Origin: Proteobacteria bacterium SG_bin6
GTDB lineage: Bacteria > Pseudomonadota > Alphaproteobacteria > Sphingomonadales > Sphingomonadaceae
Assembly (NCBI GenBank): GCA_002083435.1
Contig: LWDJ01000014.1
Coordinates: 41,393-105,392 of the forward strand
Direction of reading: 5' to 3'
Length of the DNA stretch: 64,000 nt
Made by a program: the position numbers and the translations under genes. This document shows, piece by piece, positions 32,197 to 43,200 of the stretch. The notes beneath the pieces were generated by a model. That model did no database searches and was not told the origin of the DNA. It saw only the letters and a program-made list of their open reading frames with translations. Every line of letters starts with the position of its first letter. The stretch's first letter is position 1.

Positions 32197-32700
32197 TCAG
32201 CCGGCGTTGGGTGACAGCCAAACCATGCGGCGATGGGTCGACCAATCGCTGGCGACCTCGACAAAGCCTAGCCGTTCATAAAGGCGCACAGCTGCCAGAT
32301 TAGTTACCGCCACATGAAGCAACAGCCGCGTGGCGCGCGCCGCCGCCGCCCTTTCCTGCAGCCAACGGAGCAGAGCGGTGCCCACACCGCGGCCTCGCTC
32401 GGCGGCGTGCAGGCCAAGTTCTATCGCGTGCCAATCGGGCTTCCCGCGATCGATGTAAAAGCGGCCGATCGCGGAATCCGCGCGCTCGACTATCCAGAAA
32501 TCGCCGCGCGGATATGCCTTCACGAAGTGGCGATGCTGCAGCTGGAATTGCTGCTCGATCAGCGCGGCGCGCCCCGCCGCGCCACCGGGCGCGAGCACGA
32601 AATCGGCGGCGCGCAGCTCGACATGAAGCGTGCGCAGAAAGGGGAAATCAGCCTCGGTTATCGGCCGAAGCTTCAGATCGAACGCAGCGAGGGCGCGCAT
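32197..32700 (-). CDS. GNAT family N-acetyltransferase
   Basis: A 167-residue GNAT enzyme. The start at 32700 gives MRALAAFDLKLRPITEADFP; 37 more codons upstream are open but not conserved. The acetyl-CoA-binding motif is AERGRGVGTALLRWLQERA (RGxGxA-type R-G-V-G-T-A), and NLAAVRLYERLGFVEV is motif B. The substrate is unknown; small molecules or protein N-termini are usual. It diverges from DUF6916, with 182 bp between starts. Confidence 0.88.
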   Translation of the reverse strand: MRALAAFDLKLRPITEADFPFLRTLHVELRAADFVLAPGGAAGRAALIEQQFQLQHRHFVKAYPRGDFWIVERADSAIGRFYIDRGKPDWHAIELGLHAAERGRGVGTALLRWLQERAAAARATRLLLHVAVTNLAAVRLYERLGFVEVASDWSTHRRMVWLSPNAG

Positions 32701-32882
32701 ATCAAGGGACGGGCGGCGCGGGCCGTGCAGTAAAGCAAGCGCGTCGTGGTCAATCGACCCTCTCATTGTCATCCGCGGTAAATGACGGGAAGAAGTGTGA
32801 ACGACAAGCAAAGCCTTTGCACCGGTTGAACGCGCCGTGCAAAAGCGGGTTGCCGGCGAAGCGCCGGTGGGGAGGGGGATGA

Positions 32883-33173
32883 ATGTATTTGCTGACGCCG
32901 GAAGATTTTCAGCCTTGGGTGGGCAAGAAGGTACGGGTGAATACCTTGCCCCAGCCGGTGGAGCTGGTGCTCGACCGGATCGAGGTGCGTCCGCGGCTAA
33001 TCGGTATCGATACGCGCCTGCCCTTCTCGCTGTTCTTCAGCGCGCCGCTATCGGTTTATCTGCTCGATATGGAATATGAGTTCGATTGCGGGCGCGGCGG
33101 GCCGCACGGCATTCATATCCAGCAGCTCTTCCCGAGCGCGACGCACCGCCATTACCAGGCTGTCTTCAGTTAG
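32883..33173 (+). CDS. DUF6916-like protein next to tail-collar gene
   Basis: A 96-residue, mostly beta protein opening MYLLTPEDFQPWVGKKVRV, with GGGGAGGGGG just ahead of the ATG. LTPEDFQPWVGKKVRV and YLLDMEYEFDCGRGGPHGIH resemble DUF6916, a small family found beside microcystin-dependent/tail-collar proteins. The assignment is by memory and moderate. It is convergent with the tail-collar gene, and a bidirectional hairpin separates them. Together they may form a small surface or phage-derived module. Confidence 0.55.
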   Translation: MYLLTPEDFQPWVGKKVRVNTLPQPVELVLDRIEVRPRLIGIDTRLPFSLFFSAPLSVYLLDMEYEFDCGRGGPHGIHIQQLFPSATHRHYQAVFS

Positions 33174-33223
33174 GGATTGTTTCGCCTGTGCTCGGCGTCG
33201 TCCAAATCGTGGGGCGGGAAATG

Positions 33224-33261
33224 AAAGCGGCCGCGCCACCCTTTGGTCGCGCGGCCGCTTT
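33224..33261. terminator. Bidirectional terminator between convergent genes
   Basis: AAAGCGGCCGCG (33224-33235) pairs perfectly with CGCGGCCGCTTT (33250-33261) around a 14-nt loop. The A-run and T-run at the stem ends make it usable in both directions, fitting its place between the DUF6916-like gene (plus strand) and the tail-collar gene (minus strand). Confidence 0.75.
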
Positions 33262-33279
33262 GGGAATGCCGTGAGTCGC

Positions 33280-33861
33280 TTACGGGCGAGCTGGGAAAAT
33301 GCCGCTGGTGGCAATGATCGTCCAAACCGCCAGATAGGGTTCGAGGATCGAGAAGGGGATGCTGCTGCCCGCGATCCCGGTATTGCCGCTCACCGTAATG
33401 CCGCCGAGCGGAACCGTCGTTTGGCCAGCCGCAGCGGGAACGTAGATCTGCGGCGTCCCGCCGCTCCCGGGGTCGGTGGACGCGGCAAGCAAGTTGCCGG
33501 CGGCCGGCTGCCCGGCCGTCGCGTTGGTCGTGACCGCCGACACGGTGACCCCAATGCCCTGCGCCGGGTGGGTATGCTGCGGCAGGTTGGCGCTGCTGAG
33601 CGTCACGTTCTCGGTGCCGCTCATCTGGCCCCAAACATAGTTGGAGGTACCAGGGCCCTGGCCCACGCCCTTGAACGCGCGGCCGCGCGCATCGGGAATA
33701 CCAAAGGTGGTCTGGCCGTTGCCGCCGAAGGTTGTGCCCAATAGCGCGAACATTGCCGAGTTTTGCGCGATGCTGATCAGCTGGCCATTACAAGCCAACC
33801 AACCGACTGGCGCGTAATTGAAGCCCACCTGCATGATCTGGCCAATAAACGGTTCCGCCAT
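33280..33861 (-). CDS. Phage tail-collar domain protein (microcystin-dependent protein type)
   Basis: A 193-residue protein with a textbook tail-collar start: MAEPFIGQIMQVGFNYAPVG, then WLACNGQLISIAQNSAMFAL and GGNGQTTFGIPDARGRA. LPQHTHPAQGIG gives the conserved His pair. The C-terminus (SSIPFSILEPYLAVWTIIAT) matches MdpB-type proteins. In phages the domain forms tail-fibre tips; in many free-living bacteria these genes occur without a prophage and their role is uncertain. No other phage gene is nearby. The divergent neighbour is the giant autotransporter. Confidence 0.88.
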   Translation of the reverse strand: MAEPFIGQIMQVGFNYAPVGWLACNGQLISIAQNSAMFALLGTTFGGNGQTTFGIPDARGRAFKGVGQGPGTSNYVWGQMSGTENVTLSSANLPQHTHPAQGIGVTVSAVTTNATAGQPAAGNLLAASTDPGSGGTPQIYVPAAAGQTTVPLGGITVSGNTGIAGSSIPFSILEPYLAVWTIIATSGIFPARP

Positions 33862-34210
33862 CGCCTACATCCTCCTGCTCTGCTTGTCCGACCCAAGCGT
33901 ATCGCGGGGCAAGGGGCCATGCTAGCCGAATTTGTACATCCTTCGAAAACATTGTCATAATGCCCTTCGCTGAGGGCACCCATTTTTCGGAAAATTGCGG
34001 TGACCGCGACCGCATCGCTCCTTTGATCTCAAGAAACATCGCAATCGGATTTGAGTATCACTGTGTTGCAGGTGATCGCCTCTGGGATGGCCCCAGCATG
34101 GCGCGAGTCGCGGGTACGGCGGGATGACTCGCTTTCTCGGCGTTGCGCAACTTCTCGCTTGTCGGTTGCTCGGCCGTTTCTTATGCAGGCGCTTAAAGGG
34201 GAGCGCCAGA
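33862..34210. other. Intergenic region between tail-collar gene and giant autotransporter
   Basis: These 349 bp separate two divergent genes and must hold both promoters. The stretch about 33925-34065 is clearly more AT-rich than the surroundings. On the plus strand TTGTAC near 33931 and CATAAT near 33956 lie about 18 bp apart and could be a promoter. AAAGGGGAG at about 34194-34202 is the ribosome-binding site for the autotransporter. No small gene or RNA is supported. Confidence 0.45.
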
Positions 34211-37200
34211 ATGCGCAACATATTGCCACGTCTTGTTTGGCGCCGTGGGGGCGGCATCTCGCAGATTCGGGCGCAGCGCGCGTCGGGGTGGCATAATGGC
34301 CTCGCGCGGGTCGGTTCCGTGTTGCTGGCGCTTCTCGCGCTCATGCCATCGGCTGCTTTGGCGCAGTCCTCCGGTTGCAGCGCGATCCTTTCGAGCGGCA
34401 TCAACGGCGCGGTGCTGGTGACGGGAACCTTCCCGGCGAACCAAGTCAATCTGAACCCGGTCACGTTCAATGCCGGGGAAGTGCTTACCTACACCTATAC
34501 CGCGCAGGCGGGATCGGTTCCGCGCGTTCAATACAGAACCGGTACGCCCGGCGCGCAAGGCACGCAGACCGATACATTTACCAGTCCTCTTGTAACTGCC
34601 GACACGACGGTCACGCGCAGTTACACATTCACCGGTGCGGAAACGGCGTTCCGTTTTTTTGCGGCTGGCACCGCCTTTACCGGCGATCTTGCGACCCCTG
34701 GCACCACTGTGTCGTTTTCCAACGTCAGTTGCGGCTCGGGCGCGGCGGCGCCGACCGTCACGGCGGTGACGCCCAACTCGGGCAGCACAGCGGGCGGGAC
34801 GGTGGTGACGCTCACCGGCACCGACTTTACCGGGGCCACGGGCGTGACCTTCGGGGTGACGGCGGCGACGAGCTTCACCGTCAACAGCGCGACCTCGATC
34901 ACCGCGACGGCGCCGGCGGGAACGGCGGGAACGGTCAACGTCCGCGTGACGACGGCGGGCGGCACCAGCGCCATCGCGGCCGCGAACCAGTTCACTTATG
35001 TAGCGCCTGCCCCCACACTGGGCGTGAGCTTCACCAACAGCGGTACCAATTATCGGGGCCTGACCGCGACCTATACGCTCACCCCGAGCACCACCACCGC
35101 CATCGCCACCAGCGGCACGATCAACGCCGCCATCACGCTTCCCACGGGGCTCACCTTCGGCAGCGCAACCGGCACCGGCTGGACCTGCACCGGGGTGGCG
35201 GCGTGCAGCTACGCGCCGACGATCAACGGCAACAGCAGCGGCAGTCCGCTGACGCTGACCCTGAACGTGGCCGGCAACGCGAGCGGCCCCTTGTCCCCCA
35301 GCGTTCAGCTTTCGGGCGGCGGGGCGGGCAATACGCCGAGCGCCAGCGCCTCGACCACGATCACCGCGCCCTCGATCTCGGCTTTCTCGCCCTCCACCGT
35401 CTCGGCGGCGGGCGGTACCAGCGTCACGATCAGCGGCTTGGGCTTTTCGGCGAGCGGCAACACGCTGACGATCGGCGGCACCAGCATCACGCCCAACAGC
35501 CAGACCCCCACGAGCATCGGCTTCGTCGTTCCCGCCGGGCTGACGGCGGGCAACCCCACCGTCATCGTCACCAATGCCGGCGGCGGCGCCGCCAGCTCGA
35601 CCGGGCTGACCGTTACTGCGGTGCCGGTGCTTGGGCTGCAGATCGCCCATAGCGGCAACTTCACCCAGGGGCAGACGGGCAGCTTCACGATTACCCCCAG
35701 CGTTTCCTCGGGCAGTGCGACCTCGGGCACGCTCACTTTCTCCACGACCTTGCCGACCGGCTTCAGCTTCAACAGCGCAAGCGGGACGGGGTGGAGCTGT
35801 TCGGGGACCGCGACGGTTACGTGCACGAGCACGACCTCGATCGCGAGCGGGACAAACGGCAACACGATTACGCTGGTCGTCAACGTGTCCAGCGCGTCGA
35901 CGACGAGCGTGTCGCTCAGCGGCACGCTGTCAGGCGGCGGGGCGAGCGCCAGCACGGGCGCGAGCGACACCGTCACCGTCAACCAGGTGGCGACGAACAT
36001 TCAGATCCTGGCGGGCGACAACCAGACCGCGACGACCGGCACGGCCTTCACCACGGCGCTGCAAGTGCGCGTGCTTGATGGTGGCGGCCTCGTGATCCCC
36101 TTTGCAACCGTCACCTTCACCGCGCCCGCCAGCGGCGCGAGCGCGGTATTTACCGGCGGCGGCAACACGCTGGCCGTAACGGCCAATGCTTCGGGCAACG
36201 CCACCTCGGGCACGGTCAGCGCCAACAATACGGGTGGCGCCTATATTGTCGCGGCGAGCTCGGGCAGCGCGAGCAACAATTTCAGGTTGACCAACGGGCC
36301 GGCAAGCCAGACGATCACCTTCGCGCCGCTCGCGAACGCGTCGCTTTCGGCCTCGCCGCTCACCTTGACGGCGAGCGCTTCGTCGGGGCTGACCGTGGCG
36401 TTCACCTCGGCGACGACGAGCGTGTGCACCGTCTCGGGCACGACGCTGACGCTGCTGACCACCGGCACCTGCACGATCAACGCCGATCAGGCGGGCAACG
36501 CCAGTTTCAGCGCCGCGCCGCGTGTCTCGCGCAGCTTCACCGTGACGCCCGGGGCGCCGACCGTGACGGCGGTTGCGCCCAACAGCGGCAGCACGGCGGG
36601 CGGCACGGTGGTGACGCTCACCGGTACCGACTTCACCGGGGCGACCGGCGTGACCTTCGGGGTGACGGCGGCGACGAGCTTCACCGTCAACAGCGCGACC
36701 TCCATCACCGCGACGGCGCCCGCAGGCGCGGCGGGGACCGTCAACGTCCGGGTGACGACGGCGGGTGGCACCAGCGCGACAGGTGTCGCGAACCAGTTCA
36801 CTTATGTGACCCCGGCGCCGACCGTCACGGCGGTCGCGCCCAACAGCGGCAGCACGGCGGGCGGGACGGTGGTGACGCTCACCGGCACCAACTTCACCGG
36901 GGCGACCGGCGTGACCTTCGGGGTGACGGCGGCGATGAGCTTCACCGTCAACAGCGCCACTTCGATTACGGCGACTGCACCTGCCGGCGCAGCGGGCGTG
37001 CTCAACATCACGGTCACGACCCCAGGCGGCACGAGCGCGGCGGCAGCCGCGAACCAGTTCACATACGTAACGCCTGCTCCCACCGTGACTGGGCTGACAC
37101 CGAACAGCGGCAGCACGGTGGGCGGCAATCTGGTCATCATCAACGGCACCGGTTTCACCGGCGTCACGGGCGTAAATTTTGGTGGCGTGGCGGCAACGGG

Positions 37201-40200
37201 TGTATTCGCGCTCACGTCAACCGTGATCCAGGCGGTGGCGCCGGCGGGCGCGGCGGGGACCGTCAACGTGACCGTCACCACCGCAGCCGGGACCAGCGCT
37301 GCGGCACCGGCGAATCAATATACCTATACAACGCCTGCGCCCACGGTCACCGCCATCAGTCCGACCTCAGGCGGCACGGCGGGCGGCACGGTGGTGACGC
37401 TGACGGGTACCAACTTCACCGGCGCGACGGCTGTCTCCTTTGGCGGCTCGGCGGCGACAAGCTTCACCGTCAACAGCGCGACCTCGATCACCGCGACAGC
37501 TCCCGCAGGTGCGGCGGGGACGGTCAACATCACCGTCACGACGCCCGGCGGTGCGAGCGCGACGGCGGCGGCGAACCAGTTCACCTATGTCGCGCCAGCG
37601 CCAACGGTTACGGCCATCGCGCCCAATTCCGGCAGCACGGTGGGCGGCACGGCGGTGACGCTGACGGGTACCAACTTCACCGGCGCGACGGCTGTCTCCT
37701 TTGGCGGCTCGGCGGCGACAAGCTTCACCGTCAACAGCGCGACCTCGATCACCGCGACAGCTCCCGCAGGTGCGGCCGGGACCGTCAACGTGGCCGTGAC
37801 GACTCCGAGCGGTACTAGTGCCGCTGCGGCTGCGAACCAGTTTACCTACGTCTTGCCCGCGCCAACGGTGACTGGGATCGCCCCCAACACCGGGTCCACG
37901 TCCGGCGGCACGGTCGTGACTCTAACCGGGACCAATTTCATCGGTACGACCAGCGTCAGCTTTGGCGCGACGCCGGCGACTTCCTTCACCGTGAACAACG
38001 CGACCTCGCTCACGGCAATCGCACCCAACGGGACCGCCGGCGTGGTCAACGTCCGCGTGACGACTGGAGGCGGTACCAGCGCGACGGCCGCAGGGAACCA
38101 GTTCACCTACGTCACGCCCGCTCCAACGGTGACCGCCGTGACGCCAAACACGGGCAATACCGCGGGTGGGACGGTTGTGACGCTAACCGGCACCGATTTC
38201 ACTGGCGCGACGAGCGTGAGCTTTGGGGCGACAGCGGCCGCGAGCTTCGTTGTCAATAGCGCGACCTCGATCACCGCGACTACTCCGGCGGGGGCGGCGG
38301 GGACGGTCAACGTTCGGGTGACGACCGGTGCTGGGACGAGCGCAATCGCTGCCGCCAATCAGTTCACTTATGTGACGCCGGTGCCCAACGTCACGGCGGT
38401 TACGCCGAATACCGGCACCACCGCCGGCGGCACGGCGGTGACGTTGACGGGAACCGGGTTTGCCGGAGCGACTGCGGTGCGGTTCGGCACGACTGCGGCA
38501 ATGGGCTTCACGGTCAATAGCGACAGTTCGATCACGGCCACCGCGCCGGCTGGCAGCGGGTCTGTGAACATTACGGTCACGACTCCGGCAGGCACCAGTC
38601 TTGCCACGGGCGTTAACCAATTCACCTATGTCGCTCCCGCGCCGACGGTAACGGCACTGGCCCCCAGTTCGGGACCGATCAATGGCGGCACGAACGTGGT
38701 CATCACCGGCACAAATCTCACCGGAGCGACCGGTGTGAGCTTTGGAGGCCGGCCGGCGACGTTCTTCTTCGTCAACAGCCCGACCCAGATTAGCGCGGTT
38801 TCCCCGACGGCGCCCGGACCGGCGGCGTTTAACGTGCAAGTCACGACGCCGAGCGGCATCAGCGCTCCGGGGCCACAAAACGTATTTACCTACCTGCCGG
38901 TACCAACCGTAACCGGTGTGTCGCCCGCTACGGGTGTCGCCACAGGCGGTACGGTCGTCGCGCTCACCGGGACTGGCTTTACCGGCGTGTCCGCCGTGAG
39001 CTTTGGCGGTGTTCCGGCGACGAGCTTCACGGTCAACAGCGCGACCTCGATCACCGCGACGGCGCCTCCAGGGGCAGTGGGTACGGTCAATATCACTGTC
39101 GCTGCCAGCGGCGGCACCAGCGCCACTGCAGCCGCCAACCAGTTCACTTATGTCGCCCCCACGCTGGTGCTATCGCCGACGGCGCTGACGGCGCCGGTTT
39201 ATGGCAGTGCGTATAACCAAACTATCACCGCTATCGGAGGCAACGGCAGTTACAGTTTCTCCGTCACGGCGGGCGCCTTGCCCGCCGGACTGACACTTTC
39301 AACCAGCGGGGTGCTCTCCGGTACGCCCACCGCTGCGGGAACGTTCAACTTCACCATCACGGCGACCGACACGTCGGCGACCCCGCTGACTGGAGCACGT
39401 CCGTATAGTGTGACGATCGCGGCACCGACCATTGCCGTCACACCGGCAAGTCTCGTGGCGGTGGTAAATCCCTCACCCGGTAACAGCTACACGGCGGCCT
39501 TAAGCGCGACCGGCGGGATCGGGCCTTATAGCTTCGCGGTGACCGCGGGTACGGTGCCGCCAGGGCTGACCGTTTCGAACACCGGGGTCTTTGCGGGCAC
39601 GCCGACCGCCGGCGGCAGCTTCACCTTTACCGTAACGGCGACCGATGCGGGCGGCTTCACTGGTAGCCGCGTTTATACGGTCCCGGTCAATGCGCCGTCG
39701 CTCGCGCTGACGCCGACCACCCTCCCCAACGGAACAGGTGGAACCCCGTACAGCCAGACCATCGGCGTGATCGGCGGTGGGACCGCGCCGTTCACTTTCA
39801 GTCTGACCGCCGGCGCGCTGCCGCCTGGGCTCGCATTGTCGAACTCGGGCATGCTCTCTGGAACGCCGAGCGCGCCGGGCAGCTTCAATTTCACGGTTAC
39901 CGCCCTCGACAGCAGCACCGGGACGGGTCCATACAGTGTAAGTCAGGCCTACACCGTTGCTATCGGGGCGGGCAGCCAGACGATCAGCTTCACGTCAACC
40001 GCGCCAACTAGCGCAACGGTCGGTGGCACCGGCTACACCCCGATCGCGACAGCGACGTCGGCGCTACCGGTCACCTTTACGATCGATGCCGCCAGCACCG
40101 GTGTTTGCTCGATCGCCGGCGGCGTGGTGAGCTTTGTTGGCGCAGGCACCTGCACGGTGAATGCGAACCAGGCCGGCAACGGCGCCTTCTCCGCAGCACC

Positions 40201-43200
40201 CCAAGTTCAGCAGAGCTTCGCCGTCGGGCGCGCGAGCCAGACGATCAGCTTTACGTCGGCCGCGCCCACCGGCGCAACCTTGGGCGGCGCAACCTATACG
40301 CCGCTGGCGACGGCAACCTCGGGGCTAGCCGTGGCCTTCAGCATCGACGCGACCAGCACCGGGGTCTGCACGATCTCGAGCGGGGTGGTGAGTTTCACGG
40401 GGGTCGGCACATGCCGGATCAACGCCAACCAGGCCGGGAACGCCGCCTTCAGTGCGGCGCCGCAGGTGCAGCAAAGCTTCCTAGTTGGCGCGCCGACGAT
40501 CACGCTCACGCCAACGGCCCTGCAGGCGGGGACGGTCGCGACGTCGTTCAGCGCGACGCTCTCGGCGGGCGGTGGCGCCGCGCCCTATAGTTTTGCAGTG
40601 ACCGGCGGTGCGCTCCCAGCCGGGATGGCGCTCTCGACCGGCGGCACGCTCTCCGGTACCCCGAGCGCGGGCGGCACATTCACATTTACCGTCACCGCGA
40701 CCGATGCCGCTGGTTTTACCGGCGCTCGCGCCTTCACGCTTACCGTCGCGGCACCAACTGTTACCGTCGGGCCCGCAAGCCTGCCGGGTGGCCGCGTCGG
40801 GCAAAGCTACGCCCAGGCCCTCGCCGCAGCGGGCGGCACCGCGCCTTATCGCTTCGCTGTCACCGCCGGCGCGCTGCCGGCCGGGCTCACGCTTGCGGCC
40901 GATGGTGGCCTCAGCGGCAGGCCGACCGTTGCAGGAAGTTTTACCTTTACCGTTACCGCTACCGATACCAGCACGGGCAGCGGCCCCTATAGCGGGAGCC
41001 AAGCCTATACGGTGAGCATCGCCGAGGCAGCGCCGATCGCCGGCGCGGTGAACGCGACGGCCGCCTATGGCAGCAGCGCCAACCTGATCACGCTGGCTCT
41101 CAGCGGTGGCCCTGCGACCTCGGTGAGCGTCGCATCCCCGCCCGCCAACGGTACCGCTACCGCCGATGGCACGAGCATTGTCTATACGCCGTCACCGACC
41201 TTCATCGGCACCGACAGCTTCACCTATACTGCGACTGGCCCAGGCGGAACCTCAGCACCGGCGACCGTGACAATTGCCGTCTCGCCGCCGCCACCGCCGG
41301 TCGCCACGAATGTGAGCGTCACGACGGCTTACCAAACGGCGCGCGCCCTCGATTTGGCGGGATCGGTGACGGGAGTCTCGACTAGCGTTGCCATCGCGAC
41401 GTCGCCGACGCGCGGCACCGCGACGCTCGCCGGCACGACCGTGACCTACACCCCGGCGGCTGGTTTCATCGGCACCGACACATTCACTTTCACCGCGACC
41501 GGGCCTGGTGGCACATCGGCACCGGCGACCGTGACCGTTATCGTCTCGCCACCGCCGCCGCCGACCGTCGCCAATGTCACGACGACCACGCCCTACCAAA
41601 CGGTACGATCGATCGATTTGGCGCCGTCGGTCACGGGTGTTTCGAGCAGTTTCGCCATCGCGACGACGCCAACGCGTGGCACCGCGACGCTCGCCGGCAC
41701 GACAGTTACCTACACGCCGGCCGCGGGCTTTATCGGCACCGACAGTTTCACCTACACCGCGACCGGGCCGGGTGGGACCTCGGCGCCGGCTACGGTGAGC
41801 GTAACGGTCGCGCCGCCCCCACCTCCGGTTGCGAGCAACGTCACCGTTAGCACGCCGTTCCAAACCGCGCGCGCGATCGACCTGGCGCCTTCGGTCACCG
41901 GCGTCTCGACAAGCATCGCGATCGGTGCGGCGCCCACGCGCGGCACCGCGACGGTCAGCGGCACGACCGTGACTTACACGCCAGCCGCCGGCTTCTTCGG
42001 CGCCGATAGCTTCACATACACCGCGACCGGGCCGGGCGGCACGTCGGCCCCGGCCACGGTGACGATCACGGTGGCGACCCCGCCGCCGCCGACCGCAACT
42101 GGTACGAGCGCCTCGACGCCGTTCGAGACACCGCTGCCGATCGACGTCGCCCGGCTGGTGACAGGGGTCTCGACCGGTATCGCCATCGCCACGGCACCTG
42201 CCAACGGCACCGCCACGGTGAGTGGCACGGTGATTACTTATACTCCGGCGCCCAATTACGCCGGCACCGACAGCTTCACTTATACCGCGACCGGCCCGGG
42301 TGGGACCTCGGCGCCCGCGACGATCACCCTGACCGTCGCGCCGCTGCCACCGCCCGCGCCCGCACCGCGTCAGGCGACAACCGACAGCAACCGCAGCGTG
42401 ACCTTCGATGTCACCACCGGGCTGCGTGGTGCGCCCTTCACCGTCGCGATCGCTACGCCACCGCCGAGCGGCCGGGCGAGCGTGCAGGGTGGGGTAATCA
42501 GCTTCACGCCGGCGCCCGATTCCCCCCCCAACGTCCGCTTCACCTTCACCGTCACCAGCCGCTTTGGCACTTCGCAGCCGACGCCGATCGATGTTGCGGT
42601 GAACGTTGTGCCCGTGCCGGTGCCGCTGAAGAGCGCGCAGACGCTCGCGGGCACTAGTGTGATGGTCAGCCTCTCTGACGGCGCGACCGGTGGACCGTTC
42701 ACAGCTGCGGCGCTGGTCGGCCCGCTTGATCCGGCGATGGGCAGCGCGGCCATCACGCGCCAGGGTAATGGCTTGGTGCTGACCTTCACCGCCGGGCAAA
42801 CCTTCTCGGGTCTCGCGCGGATCAGCTACACGCTCAGCAACAGCTACACGACGTCAGTGCCGGCGGTGGTCGAGGTGACCGTCAATGCACGGCCCGATCC
42901 GACTACCGATCCCAATGTCCGTAGTATCGTCGATACTCAGGTGCAGGCCAGCCAGCGTTTCGCTACCCAGCAGATCCGCAATATCGACGGCCGCTTGCAG
43001 CAGCTCCACGATGGCGGTGGGACGGGTTTCACCAACCAGCTCTCGCTGGGCGGTAACATCTTCACGCACTATGCGCTTGGCGACCGGGCACTGATCGACG
43101 CCTTCACCAGCTACAACCCCTATGCTCGGTTGGGCTTCGAGGGCGGTTATAACGCGCTCGCCGGCGGTGCGGGCAGATCGTCGGCCCTACGCGGCGATGT

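Noticed and set aside
32883..33861. Prophage remnant
   Set aside because: Only a tail-collar gene is present; no integrase, terminase, capsid, att sites or lysis genes are seen.
36424..37818. 464-codon frame in another plus-strand frame over the IPT array
   Set aside because: His/Arg/Asp-rich repeats simply reflect the tandem 261-bp units read out of frame.
36557..39160. Tandem repeats as a CRISPR array
   Set aside because: Units are 261 bp, in one reading frame and encode IPT folds; no short repeat/spacer structure or cas gene is present.
41252..42799. 515-codon minus-strand frame inside the autotransporter
   Set aside because: Arg-rich mirror of the Ala/Thr/Gly repeats; its repeat pattern follows the sense repeats.
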